Positions 1 to 9,359 of a stretch of DNA of 64,000 bases are shown here, piece after piece. Source of the DNA: Labilibaculum sp. GTDB taxonomy: Bacteria > Bacteroidota > Bacteroidia > Bacteroidales > Marinifilaceae. Each line of letters begins with the position of its first letter. The first letter of the stretch is position 1. The notes under the pieces are model-generated. The model searched no databases. It had not been told where the DNA came from and saw only the letters and a program-made list of their open reading frames with translations. Made by a program: the position numbers and the translations under genes. Location: positions 1-64,000 of the forward strand of contig JAEINT010000008.1 of NCBI GenBank assembly GCA_016342745.1, in the 5' to 3' direction.

Positions 1-80
1 TATGCTAAATTTGTATATTTAACATTTTTACTGACCTTTCGGTGGGTGTGATCATGCTCATGCAGGGCACACACAAACAA

Positions 81-110
81 CAAAGGCTGCTTCTTTCGAG
101 GCAGCCTTTG
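81..110 (-). terminator. Intrinsic terminator-like hairpin
   Basis: A 13-bp stem closes on a 4-nt loop (arms 81-93 and 98-110). It lies just downstream of the minus-strand PepSY-type gene. The T-run on the minus strand is short and broken, so it is a weaker terminator than others in the window. Nothing else is recognised between positions 1 and 129. Confidence 0.6.
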
Positions 111-129
111 TTACGAACTTTTAGTTGAT

Positions 130-678
130 TTACAGAAAAAACCACAAAACGGAAGGAATAATAACACCCAACAAGGCCAATTTCCAACCTCGTTTTTTAA
201 AACCACCTTTTCCTTTTGCAATTACCAATCCGGTAATACAAATCAAAAGAACGCATATTGCAAAAATGTCTGAATACCAAAGCCAAACATTGCTTGTCGA
301 CTTGTGCAAATCTACCATTTGACCAAGAACTGGTCTTGTTCTAAATCGTTCGATTTCACCCTCTCCTGTAAAAGGATTTACAAAGGCGTAAGCACCATCA
401 AAATAAAGGTTATATCCTCCTCTTCTGTATGCGGTCCCCCTCAACTTTAAATCAATATTGTTTTCTTTTAAACTTTGCCTAAAAAATTCTTCAGTAATAG
501 CATCTCTATCTTTTGGCAAATCAATTTTCAAGTCTATTGATTCGTAAACATAGTCTCTAGGATCCCAAGAATGACGATGATTAAGAGCAATACCTGAGAT
601 TGAAAAAGCAATTAATAAACCAGCATAGAAGTACGAAAAATCTCGATGCCAGTTTCTCATTTTTAAATTCCAATTCAT
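130..678 (-). CDS. PepSY-associated TM helix protein
   Basis: A 182-residue inner-membrane protein of the PepSY-associated transmembrane type. A hydrophobic helix lies near residues 15-33, after the basic start NLKMRNWHRDF. A polar, probably periplasmic segment follows, and two hydrophobic helices sit at the C-terminus (about 135-155 and 165-182). The W-H-R-D pattern before helix 1 and the histidines near the membrane edges (NHRHSW, VDLHKS) are typical of this family, whose members often accompany iron or redox functions. The exact role cannot be read here. An internal Met at residue 7 is an alternative start. It stands alone, with a hairpin after its stop. Confidence 0.7.
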   Translation of the reverse strand: MNWNLKMRNWHRDFSYFYAGLLIAFSISGIALNHRHSWDPRDYVYESIDLKIDLPKDRDAITEEFFRQSLKENNIDLKLRGTAYRRGGYNLYFDGAYAFVNPFTGEGEIERFRTRPVLGQMVDLHKSTSNVWLWYSDIFAICVLLICITGLVIAKGKGGFKKRGWKLALLGVIIPSVLWFFL

Positions 679-766
679 TGTTTAACGTTTTTTTTGCAAC
701 AAAGCTGCTTTAATAATTTGTATTGATACGAAACCCACTAAAATTAATTAAAAGATCTATTAAAGA

Positions 767-1213
767 TTAAGCGCGCACTTTCACAACAACTTTTCGAACT
801 TTAGATATCTCATTTAGCTTAACACCAGGCATATGTAGATCATCAGGGAAAAAAATTCCAAAAGTACCTGCTTCGAACTTAATCAATGTTGATTCACCTT
901 TGTAAAAAGAATAATCTCCCTCATCGTTCTGCTCGATCAATGGTTGATTGTTTAAAGTCGTAAGCCCAATTTTTTCATCTCCTGAAATAATGTATTGTAT
1001 ATCAATATACTTTTTGTGACCTTCTAGCTTACAATCCTCAATGTTCTTTGTGTCATATTCCTGAACCATTGCAAAAACATCATCGCCTTCAATTTTATAA
1101 GTTCCCAAATCAATTTTAGAGAAATCTGTATTGTTAATGTATTCAATCCCTTTAGCCAGTCTGGCACTTATATTTGAATAAATACCTAAGTTTTTAATTT
1201 TATCAACTACCAT
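767..1213 (-). CDS. YhcH/YjgK/YiaL family protein
   Basis: 148 residues, the usual length for the YhcH/YjgK/YiaL (DUF386) family, small cupin-fold proteins that include EbgC, TabA and the sialic-acid anomerase NanQ. Visible family features are the GHKKYIDIQYIISG segment (about residues 65-78) and the FPDDLHMPG metal-site segment (about 124-132), which supplies a His and acidic residues. Members act on the anomeric form of sugars or sugar acids in the cytoplasm. The substrate is unknown here because the neighbours (ppdK, a PepSY protein) give no glycan context. The gene appears monocistronic. Confidence 0.85.
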   Translation of the reverse strand: MVVDKIKNLGIYSNISARLAKGIEYINNTDFSKIDLGTYKIEGDDVFAMVQEYDTKNIEDCKLEGHKKYIDIQYIISGDEKIGLTTLNNQPLIEQNDEGDYSFYKGESTLIKFEAGTFGIFFPDDLHMPGVKLNEISKVRKVVVKVRA

Positions 1214-1280
1214 ATATCATTTTTTAGTCAGTCGTATCTTTACAATACACTATTTGACATGAAATTTATTGATATAAAAG

Positions 1281-1306
1281 AAGGCTGTCTCATACGAGAC
1301 AGCCTT
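1281..1306 (-). terminator. Intrinsic terminator of ppdK
   Basis: A perfect 11-bp stem (1281-1291 with 1296-1306) and a 4-nt loop lie just after the ppdK stop codon. The minus strand continues into a T-rich run. Confidence 0.8.
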
Positions 1307-1331
1307 TCTATATATTGAGAATAATAATCTC

Positions 1332-4052
1332 TTAGTTTTGCTTCAAGTTTGCTTGAGCAGCAGCTAAACGTGCAATAGGCACACGGAAAGGAGAACAAGA
1401 AACGTAATCCATACCAACTGAGTTACAGAACTCAACTGAAGATGGCTCACCACCGTGCTCACCACAGATACCTAATTTGATATCAGGACGAGTAGATTTT
1501 CCTTTTTCACAACCCATACGTACCAATTGACCGATACCTTCTTGATCTAATACTTGGAAAGGATCATGCTTAAGGATACCTTTTTCAATATAGATTGGTA
1601 AGAATTTACCAGCATCATCACGAGAATAACCGAATCCCATTTGAGTCAAGTCATTTGTTCCGAAAGAGAAGAATTCAGCATACTCAGCAATTTGATCAGC
1701 TGTAAGAGCAGCACGTGGAATCTCAATCATAGTACCTACTAAGAAATCAACTTTCACACCTTTCTCAGCGAAAACAGCAGCTGCAGTTTCTCTGATGATT
1801 GCTTCCTGCATTTGGAATTCTTTCAATGTTCCGATCAATGGAACCATGATCTCTGGCTTAGGATCTTTTCCTTTAGCTTTCAAGTCACAAGCAGCTTCGA
1901 TAATAGCGCGAGCTTGCATCTCTGTGATCTCTGGGTAAGTGTTACCTAAACGACAACCTCTATGACCTAACATTGGGTTGAATTCGTGAAGAGATTCAAC
2001 TTTAGCAGCAACGATAGATACATCGATACCTAATTTTTCAGCCATTTCAGCTTGAGAATCAGCATCATTTGGAGTAAACTCGTGCAATGGTGGATCCAGT
2101 AAACGAATAGTTACACCAAAACCGTCCATAGCTTCAAGAATTCCAGAGAAATCTTCTCTCTGAACAGGAAGTAATTTAGCCAAAGCCTCTTTACGTCCAG
2201 CAACATCTTCAGCAAGAATCATTTCACGCATCTTCCAGATCTTATCGCCTTCGAAGAACATGTGCTCTGTACGACATAGACCAATACCTTTAGCACCGAA
2301 TTCACGAGCAGTTTGAGCATCAGCAGGAGTATCAGCGTTAGTACGAACGTACATACGAGTGTTGTTCTCTGCAAGATCCATCAATTTACCGAAATCACCA
2401 TCTAATGAAGGAGTGATTGTAGCAACTTTACCATCGTAAACTTTACCAGTAGTACCGTTCAATGAGATGAAATCACCTTCTTTGTAATCAACACCGTTAA
2501 TTGTCATAGAAGTTCCTGTTACTAGAACACCAGCAGCAGAAGAGATACAACATTTACCCATACCACGAGCAACTACAGCAGCGTGAGAAGTCATACCACC
2601 ACGCTCAGTAAGAATACCTTCAGCAGCGTACATACCTTTCAAATCTTCTGGAGAAGTTTCGCGACGTACTAAAATTACTTTTTTACCTTCTGCAGCCCAC
2701 TCTTCAGCAGCTTCAGCAGAAAATACGATTTGTCCTGTAGCAGCACCTGGAGAAGCTGGAAGACCTTTAGAAAGCTCAGTCGCAGCATCAATTGCAGATT
2801 GCTCAAATACTGGGTGAAGTAATTCATCCAATTTGTTAGGCTCTTGACGAAGAATAGCAGTATTCTCATCAATCATACCTTGCTCTAACATATCAACAGC
2901 CATTTTTACCATAGCTGCACCAGTACGCTTACCAGAACGAGTCTGTAACATCCAAAGTTTACCATCTTGAACAGTAAACTCCATATCTTGCATATCTGAA
3001 TAGTGATCTTCAAGCTTCTGCTGAATTGTATTCAATTCGTTGTAAAGTTCAGGCATAGCTTCTTCCATTGAAAGGAATTCAGCTTTACGAACTTCTTCAG
3101 AAGTACCGTTACGCTCAGCCCAACGATGTGAACCAATAGTAGTAATTTCAAGAGGAGTACGAACACCAGACACAACATCTTCACCTTGTGCATTGATCAA
3201 ATACTCACCGTTGAATTGGTCTTCACCAGTAGCAGCATCACGAGAAAAACAAACTCCTGTAGCAGAAGTATCACCCATGTTACCATAAACCATAGCTTGT
3301 ACGTTTACAGCAGTACCCCACTCACCAGGAATATTTTCCATACGACGGTAAAGGATTGCACGCTCAGTATTCCATGAATCGAATACAGCACATACAGAAC
3401 CCCAAAGCTGATCCCAAGGATTTGTTGGGAAATCAACACCAGCGTGCTCACGTACAACTGCTTTGTAACCTTCAACAAGAACTTTAAGATCTGCAACAGT
3501 TAATTCAGTATCAACTTTATAACCTTTAGCTTCTTTTAATTCATCAAGAACAACCTCAAATGGATTGTGCTGTCCTTCTTCAGCCTCAACACCCATAACT
3601 ACGTCACCGTACATGTGGATGAAACGACGATATGAATCGTAAGCAAATTTTTCGTTTCCTGATTTTTCAGCAATAACTTTTACTGTGTCATCATTCATAC
3701 CTAGGTTAAGAACAGTGTTCATCATACCTGGCATAGACGCACGAGCACCTGAACGAACTGAAAGTAATAATGGGAAAGAACCATCTTTAGCATCAAACTT
3801 AGCGTTCATTGCAACTTCTGTATCTTTTACAGCAGCTTCAACTTGTGCCTTAATCATCGCTACAACAGCATCTTTTCCAAGTTTGTTGTAATCAGTACAA
3901 ACGTCAGTAGTGATAGTGAAACCAGCAGGAACTGGTACACCGATTAGGTTCATTTCAGCAAGGTTAGCACCCTTACCTCCAAGCAAATTCTTCATGTCTG
4001 CTTTACCTTCGGCTTTACCGTCACCAAAAGTATAAACGTACTTAGTACTCAT
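1332..4052 (-). CDS. ppdK: Pyruvate, phosphate dikinase
   Basis: 906 residues, within the family range of about 870-910. It interconverts pyruvate + ATP + Pi and phosphoenolpyruvate + AMP + PPi. The domains appear in order: an N-terminal ATP-grasp domain beginning KNLLGGKGANLAEM; a swivelling phosphohistidine domain with GGMTSHAAVVARGMGK, where the catalytic His is about residue 490; and a C-terminal PEP/pyruvate TIM barrel with GTNDLTQMGFGYSRDD and the CGEHGG loop. The enzyme is cytoplasmic. In anaerobic Bacteroidota it serves PPi-linked glycolysis or gluconeogenesis. With nifJ 1.7 kb away it places PEP-pyruvate-acetyl-CoA interconversion in this block. A terminator follows the stop. Confidence 0.97.
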   Translation of the reverse strand: MSTKYVYTFGDGKAEGKADMKNLLGGKGANLAEMNLIGVPVPAGFTITTDVCTDYNKLGKDAVVAMIKAQVEAAVKDTEVAMNAKFDAKDGSFPLLLSVRSGARASMPGMMNTVLNLGMNDDTVKVIAEKSGNEKFAYDSYRRFIHMYGDVVMGVEAEEGQHNPFEVVLDELKEAKGYKVDTELTVADLKVLVEGYKAVVREHAGVDFPTNPWDQLWGSVCAVFDSWNTERAILYRRMENIPGEWGTAVNVQAMVYGNMGDTSATGVCFSRDAATGEDQFNGEYLINAQGEDVVSGVRTPLEITTIGSHRWAERNGTSEEVRKAEFLSMEEAMPELYNELNTIQQKLEDHYSDMQDMEFTVQDGKLWMLQTRSGKRTGAAMVKMAVDMLEQGMIDENTAILRQEPNKLDELLHPVFEQSAIDAATELSKGLPASPGAATGQIVFSAEAAEEWAAEGKKVILVRRETSPEDLKGMYAAEGILTERGGMTSHAAVVARGMGKCCISSAAGVLVTGTSMTINGVDYKEGDFISLNGTTGKVYDGKVATITPSLDGDFGKLMDLAENNTRMYVRTNADTPADAQTAREFGAKGIGLCRTEHMFFEGDKIWKMREMILAEDVAGRKEALAKLLPVQREDFSGILEAMDGFGVTIRLLDPPLHEFTPNDADSQAEMAEKLGIDVSIVAAKVESLHEFNPMLGHRGCRLGNTYPEITEMQARAIIEAACDLKAKGKDPKPEIMVPLIGTLKEFQMQEAIIRETAAAVFAEKGVKVDFLVGTMIEIPRAALTADQIAEYAEFFSFGTNDLTQMGFGYSRDDAGKFLPIYIEKGILKHDPFQVLDQEGIGQLVRMGCEKGKSTRPDIKLGICGEHGGEPSSVEFCNSVGMDYVSCSPFRVPIARLAAAQANLKQN

Positions 4053-4325
4053 AATTATCGCTTTTTAGTTTTAATGATACATCTGGCTATAAATAAAGCC
4101 TTCTGTAACAATTATATATTAACTTATAATATTTCAAAAACTTAAATCCTCATAGCTTTTTCTATATTCAGCCTTGAAAATTGTACACAAAAGTAATGTT
4201 CTTTTTTCAAAAAAGGAAGCAAAGAAGAGACAATCTAACTGTCTTTTTTCAAATGATTTACACTTTTATTTTTCAAACGTTTGCAGACGTTTTCAATCAA
4301 GCTTAGAAACTAACAATCAATAAAA
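4053..4325. other. Non-coding leader region of ppdK
   Basis: No gene is seen here. It should hold the ppdK promoter: on the minus strand a TACTTTTG box (4188-4195) matches the Bacteroidota -7 consensus TAnnTTTG. No TTTG was found at the ideal 19-bp distance, so the promoter call is weak. The leader would be about 130 nt. Confidence 0.4.
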
Positions 4326-4349
4326 AAAGCCGATCAAAAGATCGGCTTT
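4326..4349 (-). terminator. Intrinsic terminator of the DHOD-like gene
   Basis: A perfect 10-bp stem (4326-4335 with 4340-4349) with a 4-nt loop is followed on the minus strand by seven T. It stands directly after the minus-strand gene ending at 4369. Confidence 0.9.
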
Positions 4350-4368
4350 CAAATCCTGTTTTATCTAT

Positions 4369-5382
4369 TTATCTCATTAGATTTTTATTAATTATTTCTT
4401 CTGGGTGAAGGATATAATCCAGATATTGAGCTCTATAATAGATATCCGATGTCTTTAATTCTGAATCCGATAATTTCCCTCTAAACTCTTCAATACTTTT
4501 GTATCCTTTTTCATCCATCCAGTTTTCTAATTCCGAGAGAACTTGTGCAATATAGTCAGGCGTGTTCTTATAAAGAGCACTTACCATTTGAACAACATCA
4601 GCACCACACAATAGCATTTGAACAACATCTTCAAATGTGTAGATTCCATTTGTTCCACATAAATTTGCCGAAATCTTTTTATGAAGCAAGCCTACATAAC
4701 GTATTCCTAATTTAAAATCGCCCTGATTACTCAAATTAAAATTCGTAACATGTTTTTCTGTTTGGATATCAATTTCTGGCTGAAATAAACGGTTAAACAA
4801 TACAAAAGCACTAGCACCAGCCTCATCTAAACGATTTACAAAATTTAGAGTATTGGTATAATATGGACTTAATTTAATAGAAAAAGGAATTCGTAAACGC
4901 TTTTTTAAGGCTTCAACAATTTTCACCTTTTCTTCTTCCATTTGCTCTGCAGTTTTATCAACATTAGATGGCATTTGGTAAAAGTTCAACTCTAAAGCAT
5001 CGACTCCTGCATCTTCTAATTGTTTTGCATAATCAAACCATGTTACATCATACAAGCAATTTAAACTTGCAATAACTGGTATGTTCACACTTTTTTTCAC
5101 TTCAGAAAGGCGAAGAATGTGTGCCTTTGGACCTGCATGTTCAATCGCAGGAAAAATAGAGGTCATTTCTGCATTTCGATCGGTATACTCGTCAAGTTCA
5201 TCAGCTAACTGCGCCCTTTCCATCTGTATTTGTTCTTCGAAAAGAGATTTATAAACAATTGCGCCTGCACCAGCACGTTCGAGATCCTGTGCACCTTCAA
5301 CGGTGGCCGAAAGGGTACAAGCCCCTACAATAATGGGATTTTTCAAACTTAACCCCATGAAATCAACATTAAGATTTGCCAT
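4369..5382 (-). CDS. Dihydroorotate dehydrogenase-like flavoprotein
   Basis: 337 residues from the Met at 5382. A longer open frame reaches back to 5502, but its extra 40 residues are hydrophobic and low-complexity, whereas MANLNVDFMGLSLKNPIIVG is the normal family N-terminus. It has a TIM-barrel FMN-binding fold. Visible are the N-terminal LKNPIIVGA strand, IPVIASLNC, SIKLSPYY and the phosphate-binding GTNGIYTFEDVVQMLLCGADVVQ near the C-terminus. Members of this subgroup are annotated dihydroorotate dehydrogenase-like; their substrate is not established, and a true PyrD role cannot be assumed because no pyrimidine genes are nearby. Transcribed alone, with a strong terminator. Confidence 0.85.
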   Translation of the reverse strand: MANLNVDFMGLSLKNPIIVGACTLSATVEGAQDLERAGAGAIVYKSLFEEQIQMERAQLADELDEYTDRNAEMTSIFPAIEHAGPKAHILRLSEVKKSVNIPVIASLNCLYDVTWFDYAKQLEDAGVDALELNFYQMPSNVDKTAEQMEEEKVKIVEALKKRLRIPFSIKLSPYYTNTLNFVNRLDEAGASAFVLFNRLFQPEIDIQTEKHVTNFNLSNQGDFKLGIRYVGLLHKKISANLCGTNGIYTFEDVVQMLLCGADVVQMVSALYKNTPDYIAQVLSELENWMDEKGYKSIEEFRGKLSDSELKTSDIYYRAQYLDYILHPEEIINKNLMR

Positions 5383-5537
5383 ATGATTTTGATTTTTAAA
5401 ATTTTGAGTCTTATTAAATTTAATAAATGGACATGATATATTCAACCAAAATACAATATTTAATATTCTGTATATCAATACAAAGACACAAAAGCCGCAC
5501 AAATAAAGGACTCTGGAGTCTTATTTTTTCTCAAATA

Positions 5538-5581
5538 AATGGCAGAATAAAAAAGATCCACCAACTTTTTATTCTGCCATT
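5538..5581. repeat. 16-bp perfect inverted repeat
   Basis: Arms 5538-5553 and 5566-5581 are perfect reverse complements separated by 12 nt. The repeat lies in the 386-bp gap between the DHOD-like gene start (5382) and the nifJ stop (5769), beyond the nifJ terminator. It has a T-run only inside its own arm, so it is either a second terminator or an operator/RNA stem of the DHOD-like leader. No gene is seen in this gap. Confidence 0.75.
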
Positions 5582-5721
5582 CCGATCCTCAGTCATAATA
5601 TGAAACCGGATCGTATCCATTAAATCATATTTTAATTTTACTAATGCATTACAATACAAGTAAAAGATAGACAAATGCTGATTAATAAATTGTCATTTAC
5701 AAGACATTAAAGCACAAAAAA

Positions 5722-5747
5722 AAGGGATCCCAAAATTGGGATCCCTT
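5722..5747 (-). terminator. Intrinsic terminator of nifJ
   Basis: A 12-base arm pair around a central AA-TT (5722-5747), followed on the minus strand by an uninterrupted T-run. It directly follows the nifJ stop codon. Confidence 0.9.
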
Positions 5748-5768
5748 AAAATATATTGAGAACAATAT

Positions 5769-8700
5769 CTATTCTTCAGTATAATCCATAGCAGCTTGAC
5801 GCTTATATGTCTTAAATCTCCATTTAGCATTCTCTTCAGCAGCAACAAATAATTCTTTTGCTTGCTCAGGGAATGATTTCTGTAATGAAGTATAACGAAC
5901 CTCACCCAATAAGAAATCTTGGAAATTCTCCCACTTAGGCTCCTTAGAGTCTAAAGTAAATGGATTTTTTCCGTCATTCTCTAGTGCAGGATTGTTACGA
6001 TACAAGTGCCAGTATCCAGCTTCAACAGCTTTCTTCTCTTCAGCTTGTGATTTACCCATAGATGCTTTCAATCCGTGAGAAATACAAGGAGAATAAGCGA
6101 TGATTAATGATGGTCCTGGATAAGCCTCAGCTTCTTTAACAGCTTTCATGTATTGAGCTTGATTTGCTCCCATTGCAACTTGTGCTACATATACATATCC
6201 GTAAGAAATAGCGATCATACCAAGATCTTTCTTTCTGATACGCTTACCAGCAGCAGCAAATTTAGCAACAGCACCAACAGGAGTCGCTTTAGAAGCTTGT
6301 CCACCAGTGTTAGAGTAAATCTCAGTATCCATTACCAAAACATTTACATCTTCACCAGAAGCCAATACGTGATCTAATCCACCGAATCCAATATCATAAG
6401 CCCAACCGTCACCACCGAAAATCCACTGTGATTTCTTGATTAAGTAGTTCTTAATGTTTAAGATTTCTTTTGCTACTTCGTGAGTTTCATTAGCAAGAGC
6501 TTCTTCAACTTTAGCTGAAGCAACAATAGAAGCTTCTCCATTGTCTTTGTTCTCTAACCACTCTGTAAATGCAGCTTTTGTATCAGCATTTACAACATCC
6601 ATAGCGCCTTCCATACGTAATTCAATACGATTACGCATTTTACGAACTCCTTCATTCATACCGAATCCAAACTCAGCGTTGTCTTCGAATAATGAATTAG
6701 CCCAAGCTGGACCTTTACCACTCTTGTCATTTTTACAATATGGAGTTGCTGGAGCAGATCCACCGTAAATTGAAGAACAACCTGTTGCATTTGCAACCAT
6801 CATTCTCTCACCAAACAATTGAGTGATTAATTTGATATATGGAGTCTCACCACAACCAGCACAAGCTCCAGAGAACTCGAATAATGGCTGAGCAAATTGT
6901 GAGTTTTTCACATTGTTTTTAGGCAACAAATCTTTGTATCCTACCTTTTCATCCATATAATGCCATCTTTCCTTCTCAACCATTTGAGAATCCAAAGATT
7001 TCATCTCTAAAGCTTTTGCTTTAGGAGCAGGACAAACATCAGCACAGTTACCACAACCAGTACAATCTTCAACAGCAACCTGAATTCTAAAGTTTAAACC
7101 TTTCAATTCTTTACCTGTTGCAGGCTTAACAGCAGTTCCAGCAGGAGCAGCAGCTAATTCCTCATCCGTTAAGATAAAAGGACGAATAGCAGCGTGAGGA
7201 CAAACATAAGCACATTGGTTACACTGAATACAAGTTTCTTCTTTCCATTCAGGAACATGAACAGCAATTCCTCGCTTTTCAAACTTAGTTGTACCAGCTG
7301 GGAAAGTTCCATCTTCGCGACCTGTAAATGCAGAAACAGGAAGATCATCCCCTTTTTGAGCATTCATTGGATCAACAACTTCGGCGATAAACTTAGGACG
7401 ATTGTTTTCAGTTTTTTTAGCTTCTTCTTTTAGATTTTTCCAATCAGCAGAAACTTCAACCTCAACAACATTCTCACCACCAGCATCAACAGCAGAGAAG
7501 TTCATGTTTACAACTTTCTCTCCTTTGTTACCATATGATTTTACAATGGCTTTTTTCATTTCTTCCGCAGCTTGTTCGAAAGGAATCACGTTAGTGATCT
7601 TAAAGAAAGCAGCTTGCATAATAGTATTGGTACGGTTACCAAGACCTAAATCTTCACCCAACTTAGTACCATTGATAATGTAGAATTTAATCTCATTTTC
7701 AGCTAAATACTTTTTCATGCCATTAGGAAGATGCTTAATCGTCTCCTCTGCATCATAAATTGAGTTCAATAAGAAAGAACCACCTTTTTTCAATCCTTTT
7801 AATACATCATAAAGATATACGTAAGCAGGAACGTGACATGCAACGAAGTCAGGAGTAGTTACTAAATATGTAGAACGGATAGGCTCGTCACCAAAACGAA
7901 GGTGAGAAGCAGTAAATCCACCTGATTTTTTAGAATCGTAAGCGAAGTAAGCTTGACAATATTTATCAGTTGAACCACCAATAATTTTAATAGAGTTTTT
8001 GTTAGCACCTACAGTACCATCAGAACCTAAACCATAAAATTTCGCTTCGTAAAGAGACTCAGAGTTCATTTTAATCTCTGGTAACAATGGAAGTGAAGTA
8101 AAGGTAACATCATCAACTATACCTAAAGTGAATTGATTTTTAGGCTCGTTCATTGCAAGATTTTTGTAAACTGCAACAATTTGAGATGGAGTCACCTCTT
8201 TAGAACCTAGACCATAACGTCCACCAATAACCATAGGAGCATTTTCTTTACCGTAGAAAATTTCTCTTACGTCAAGATACATTGGATCTCCGTTTGCACC
8301 AGTTTCTTTAGTACGATCAAGTACACAAATTCGTTTTACAGATTCTGGAATTACACTTAAGAAGTGCTTCGCAGAGAATGGACGATACAGGTGAACACAA
8401 ACAAGACCAACTTTTTCGCCGTTTGCAATTTTATAATCAACCGCTTCTTTAATGGTTTCATTTACAGAACCCATTGCGATGATGATATTTTCAGCATCTT
8501 CAGAACCATAATACATGAAAGGCTTGTATTCTCTTCCTGTAATTTTGGTCATTTCCTTCATGTAATCAGCTACGATATCTGGAACCGCATTGTAAAATGG
8601 GTTAGCAGCTTCACGAGACTGGAAATATACATCAGGATTCTGAGCAGTACCTCTAGTTACAGGAGCTTCAGGATTCAAAGCACGATCACGGAAAGACTGT

Positions 8701-9305
8701 AGAGCTTCTTGGTCAACCAAGTCTCTCATATCTTCCATATCAACAGCTTCAATTTTCTGAATTTCATGAGAAGTACGGAATCCATCAAAGAAGTTCATGA
8801 AAGGAACTCTTGACTTAATTGCAGTTAAGTGAGAAACTGCAGAAAGATCCATTACTTCCTGAACCGAACCTGAAGCTAACATAGCGAAACCTGTCTGACG
8901 TGCAGAATATACATCAGAGTGATCTCCAAAAATAGATAACGCTTGAGCTGCAAGAGCACGAGCACTAATATGGAATACACATGGCAATAATTCACCAGCA
9001 ATTTTATACATATTAGGAATCATCAACAACAATCCCTGAGATGCAGTATAAGTTGTTGTTAACGCACCAGCTTGTAGAGATCCGTGAACAGCACCTGCTG
9101 CACCAGCTTCTGATTGCATTTCCACTAATTGTACTGTCTCTCCAAATAGATTCTTACGTCCTTGTGCAGCCCATTCATCAACATACTCAGCCATAGGCGA
9201 AGATGGTGTGATTGGGTAAATACAAGAAACCTCACTAAACATATATGCTACGTGAGCGGCAGCGGCATTACCATCACAGGTAATGAATTTTTTTTCTCTT
9301 GCCAT
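5769..9305 (-). CDS. nifJ: Pyruvate:ferredoxin (flavodoxin) oxidoreductase
   Basis: 1178 residues, the normal size of single-chain PFOR. It converts pyruvate + CoA + oxidised ferredoxin to acetyl-CoA + CO2 + reduced ferredoxin in the cytoplasm. Domains in order: N-terminal pyrophosphate/pyruvate domains (YPITPSSPMAEYVDEWA near residue 30); a CoA/gamma domain in the middle (GSDGTVGANKNSIKIIGG); two 4Fe-4S ferredoxin motifs (CIQCNQCAYVCP and CTGCGNCADVCP, about residues 690-765); and a C-terminal TPP domain with CAGCGETPY, GGDGWAYDIGFGGLDH and the NTGGQASKATPVG loop. The start is fixed by a good Shine-Dalgarno (GGAGGAG) a few bases upstream, unusual for this phylum. The AAA ATPase gene lies only 54 bp upstream with no terminator, so both may share a transcript. 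Confidence 0.97.
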   Translation of the reverse strand: MAREKKFITCDGNAAAAHVAYMFSEVSCIYPITPSSPMAEYVDEWAAQGRKNLFGETVQLVEMQSEAGAAGAVHGSLQAGALTTTYTASQGLLLMIPNMYKIAGELLPCVFHISARALAAQALSIFGDHSDVYSARQTGFAMLASGSVQEVMDLSAVSHLTAIKSRVPFMNFFDGFRTSHEIQKIEAVDMEDMRDLVDQEALQSFRDRALNPEAPVTRGTAQNPDVYFQSREAANPFYNAVPDIVADYMKEMTKITGREYKPFMYYGSEDAENIIIAMGSVNETIKEAVDYKIANGEKVGLVCVHLYRPFSAKHFLSVIPESVKRICVLDRTKETGANGDPMYLDVREIFYGKENAPMVIGGRYGLGSKEVTPSQIVAVYKNLAMNEPKNQFTLGIVDDVTFTSLPLLPEIKMNSESLYEAKFYGLGSDGTVGANKNSIKIIGGSTDKYCQAYFAYDSKKSGGFTASHLRFGDEPIRSTYLVTTPDFVACHVPAYVYLYDVLKGLKKGGSFLLNSIYDAEETIKHLPNGMKKYLAENEIKFYIINGTKLGEDLGLGNRTNTIMQAAFFKITNVIPFEQAAEEMKKAIVKSYGNKGEKVVNMNFSAVDAGGENVVEVEVSADWKNLKEEAKKTENNRPKFIAEVVDPMNAQKGDDLPVSAFTGREDGTFPAGTTKFEKRGIAVHVPEWKEETCIQCNQCAYVCPHAAIRPFILTDEELAAAPAGTAVKPATGKELKGLNFRIQVAVEDCTGCGNCADVCPAPKAKALEMKSLDSQMVEKERWHYMDEKVGYKDLLPKNNVKNSQFAQPLFEFSGACAGCGETPYIKLITQLFGERMMVANATGCSSIYGGSAPATPYCKNDKSGKGPAWANSLFEDNAEFGFGMNEGVRKMRNRIELRMEGAMDVVNADTKAAFTEWLENKDNGEASIVASAKVEEALANETHEVAKEILNIKNYLIKKSQWIFGGDGWAYDIGFGGLDHVLASGEDVNVLVMDTEIYSNTGGQASKATPVGAVAKFAAAGKRIRKKDLGMIAISYGYVYVAQVAMGANQAQYMKAVKEAEAYPGPSLIIAYSPCISHGLKASMGKSQAEEKKAVEAGYWHLYRNNPALENDGKNPFTLDSKEPKWENFQDFLLGEVRYTSLQKSFPEQAKELFVAAEENAKWRFKTYKRQAAMDYTEE

Positions 9306-9359
9306 TTTACTCCTCCGATTAAATTTTATTATTTGGTATTTTATTTTTATTCTATTTTT

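Noticed and set aside
5383-5502. Longer N-terminus for the dihydroorotate-dehydrogenase-like protein
   Set aside because: The extra 40 residues are hydrophobic and Asn/Phe-rich, without family similarity; the family N-terminus starts at the Met at 5382.
7402-7683. Open frame antisense to nifJ, and similar frames inside ppdK, galE-side and susC genes
   Set aside because: They lie opposite strong coding sequence, have no family features and reflect codon bias of the real gene.
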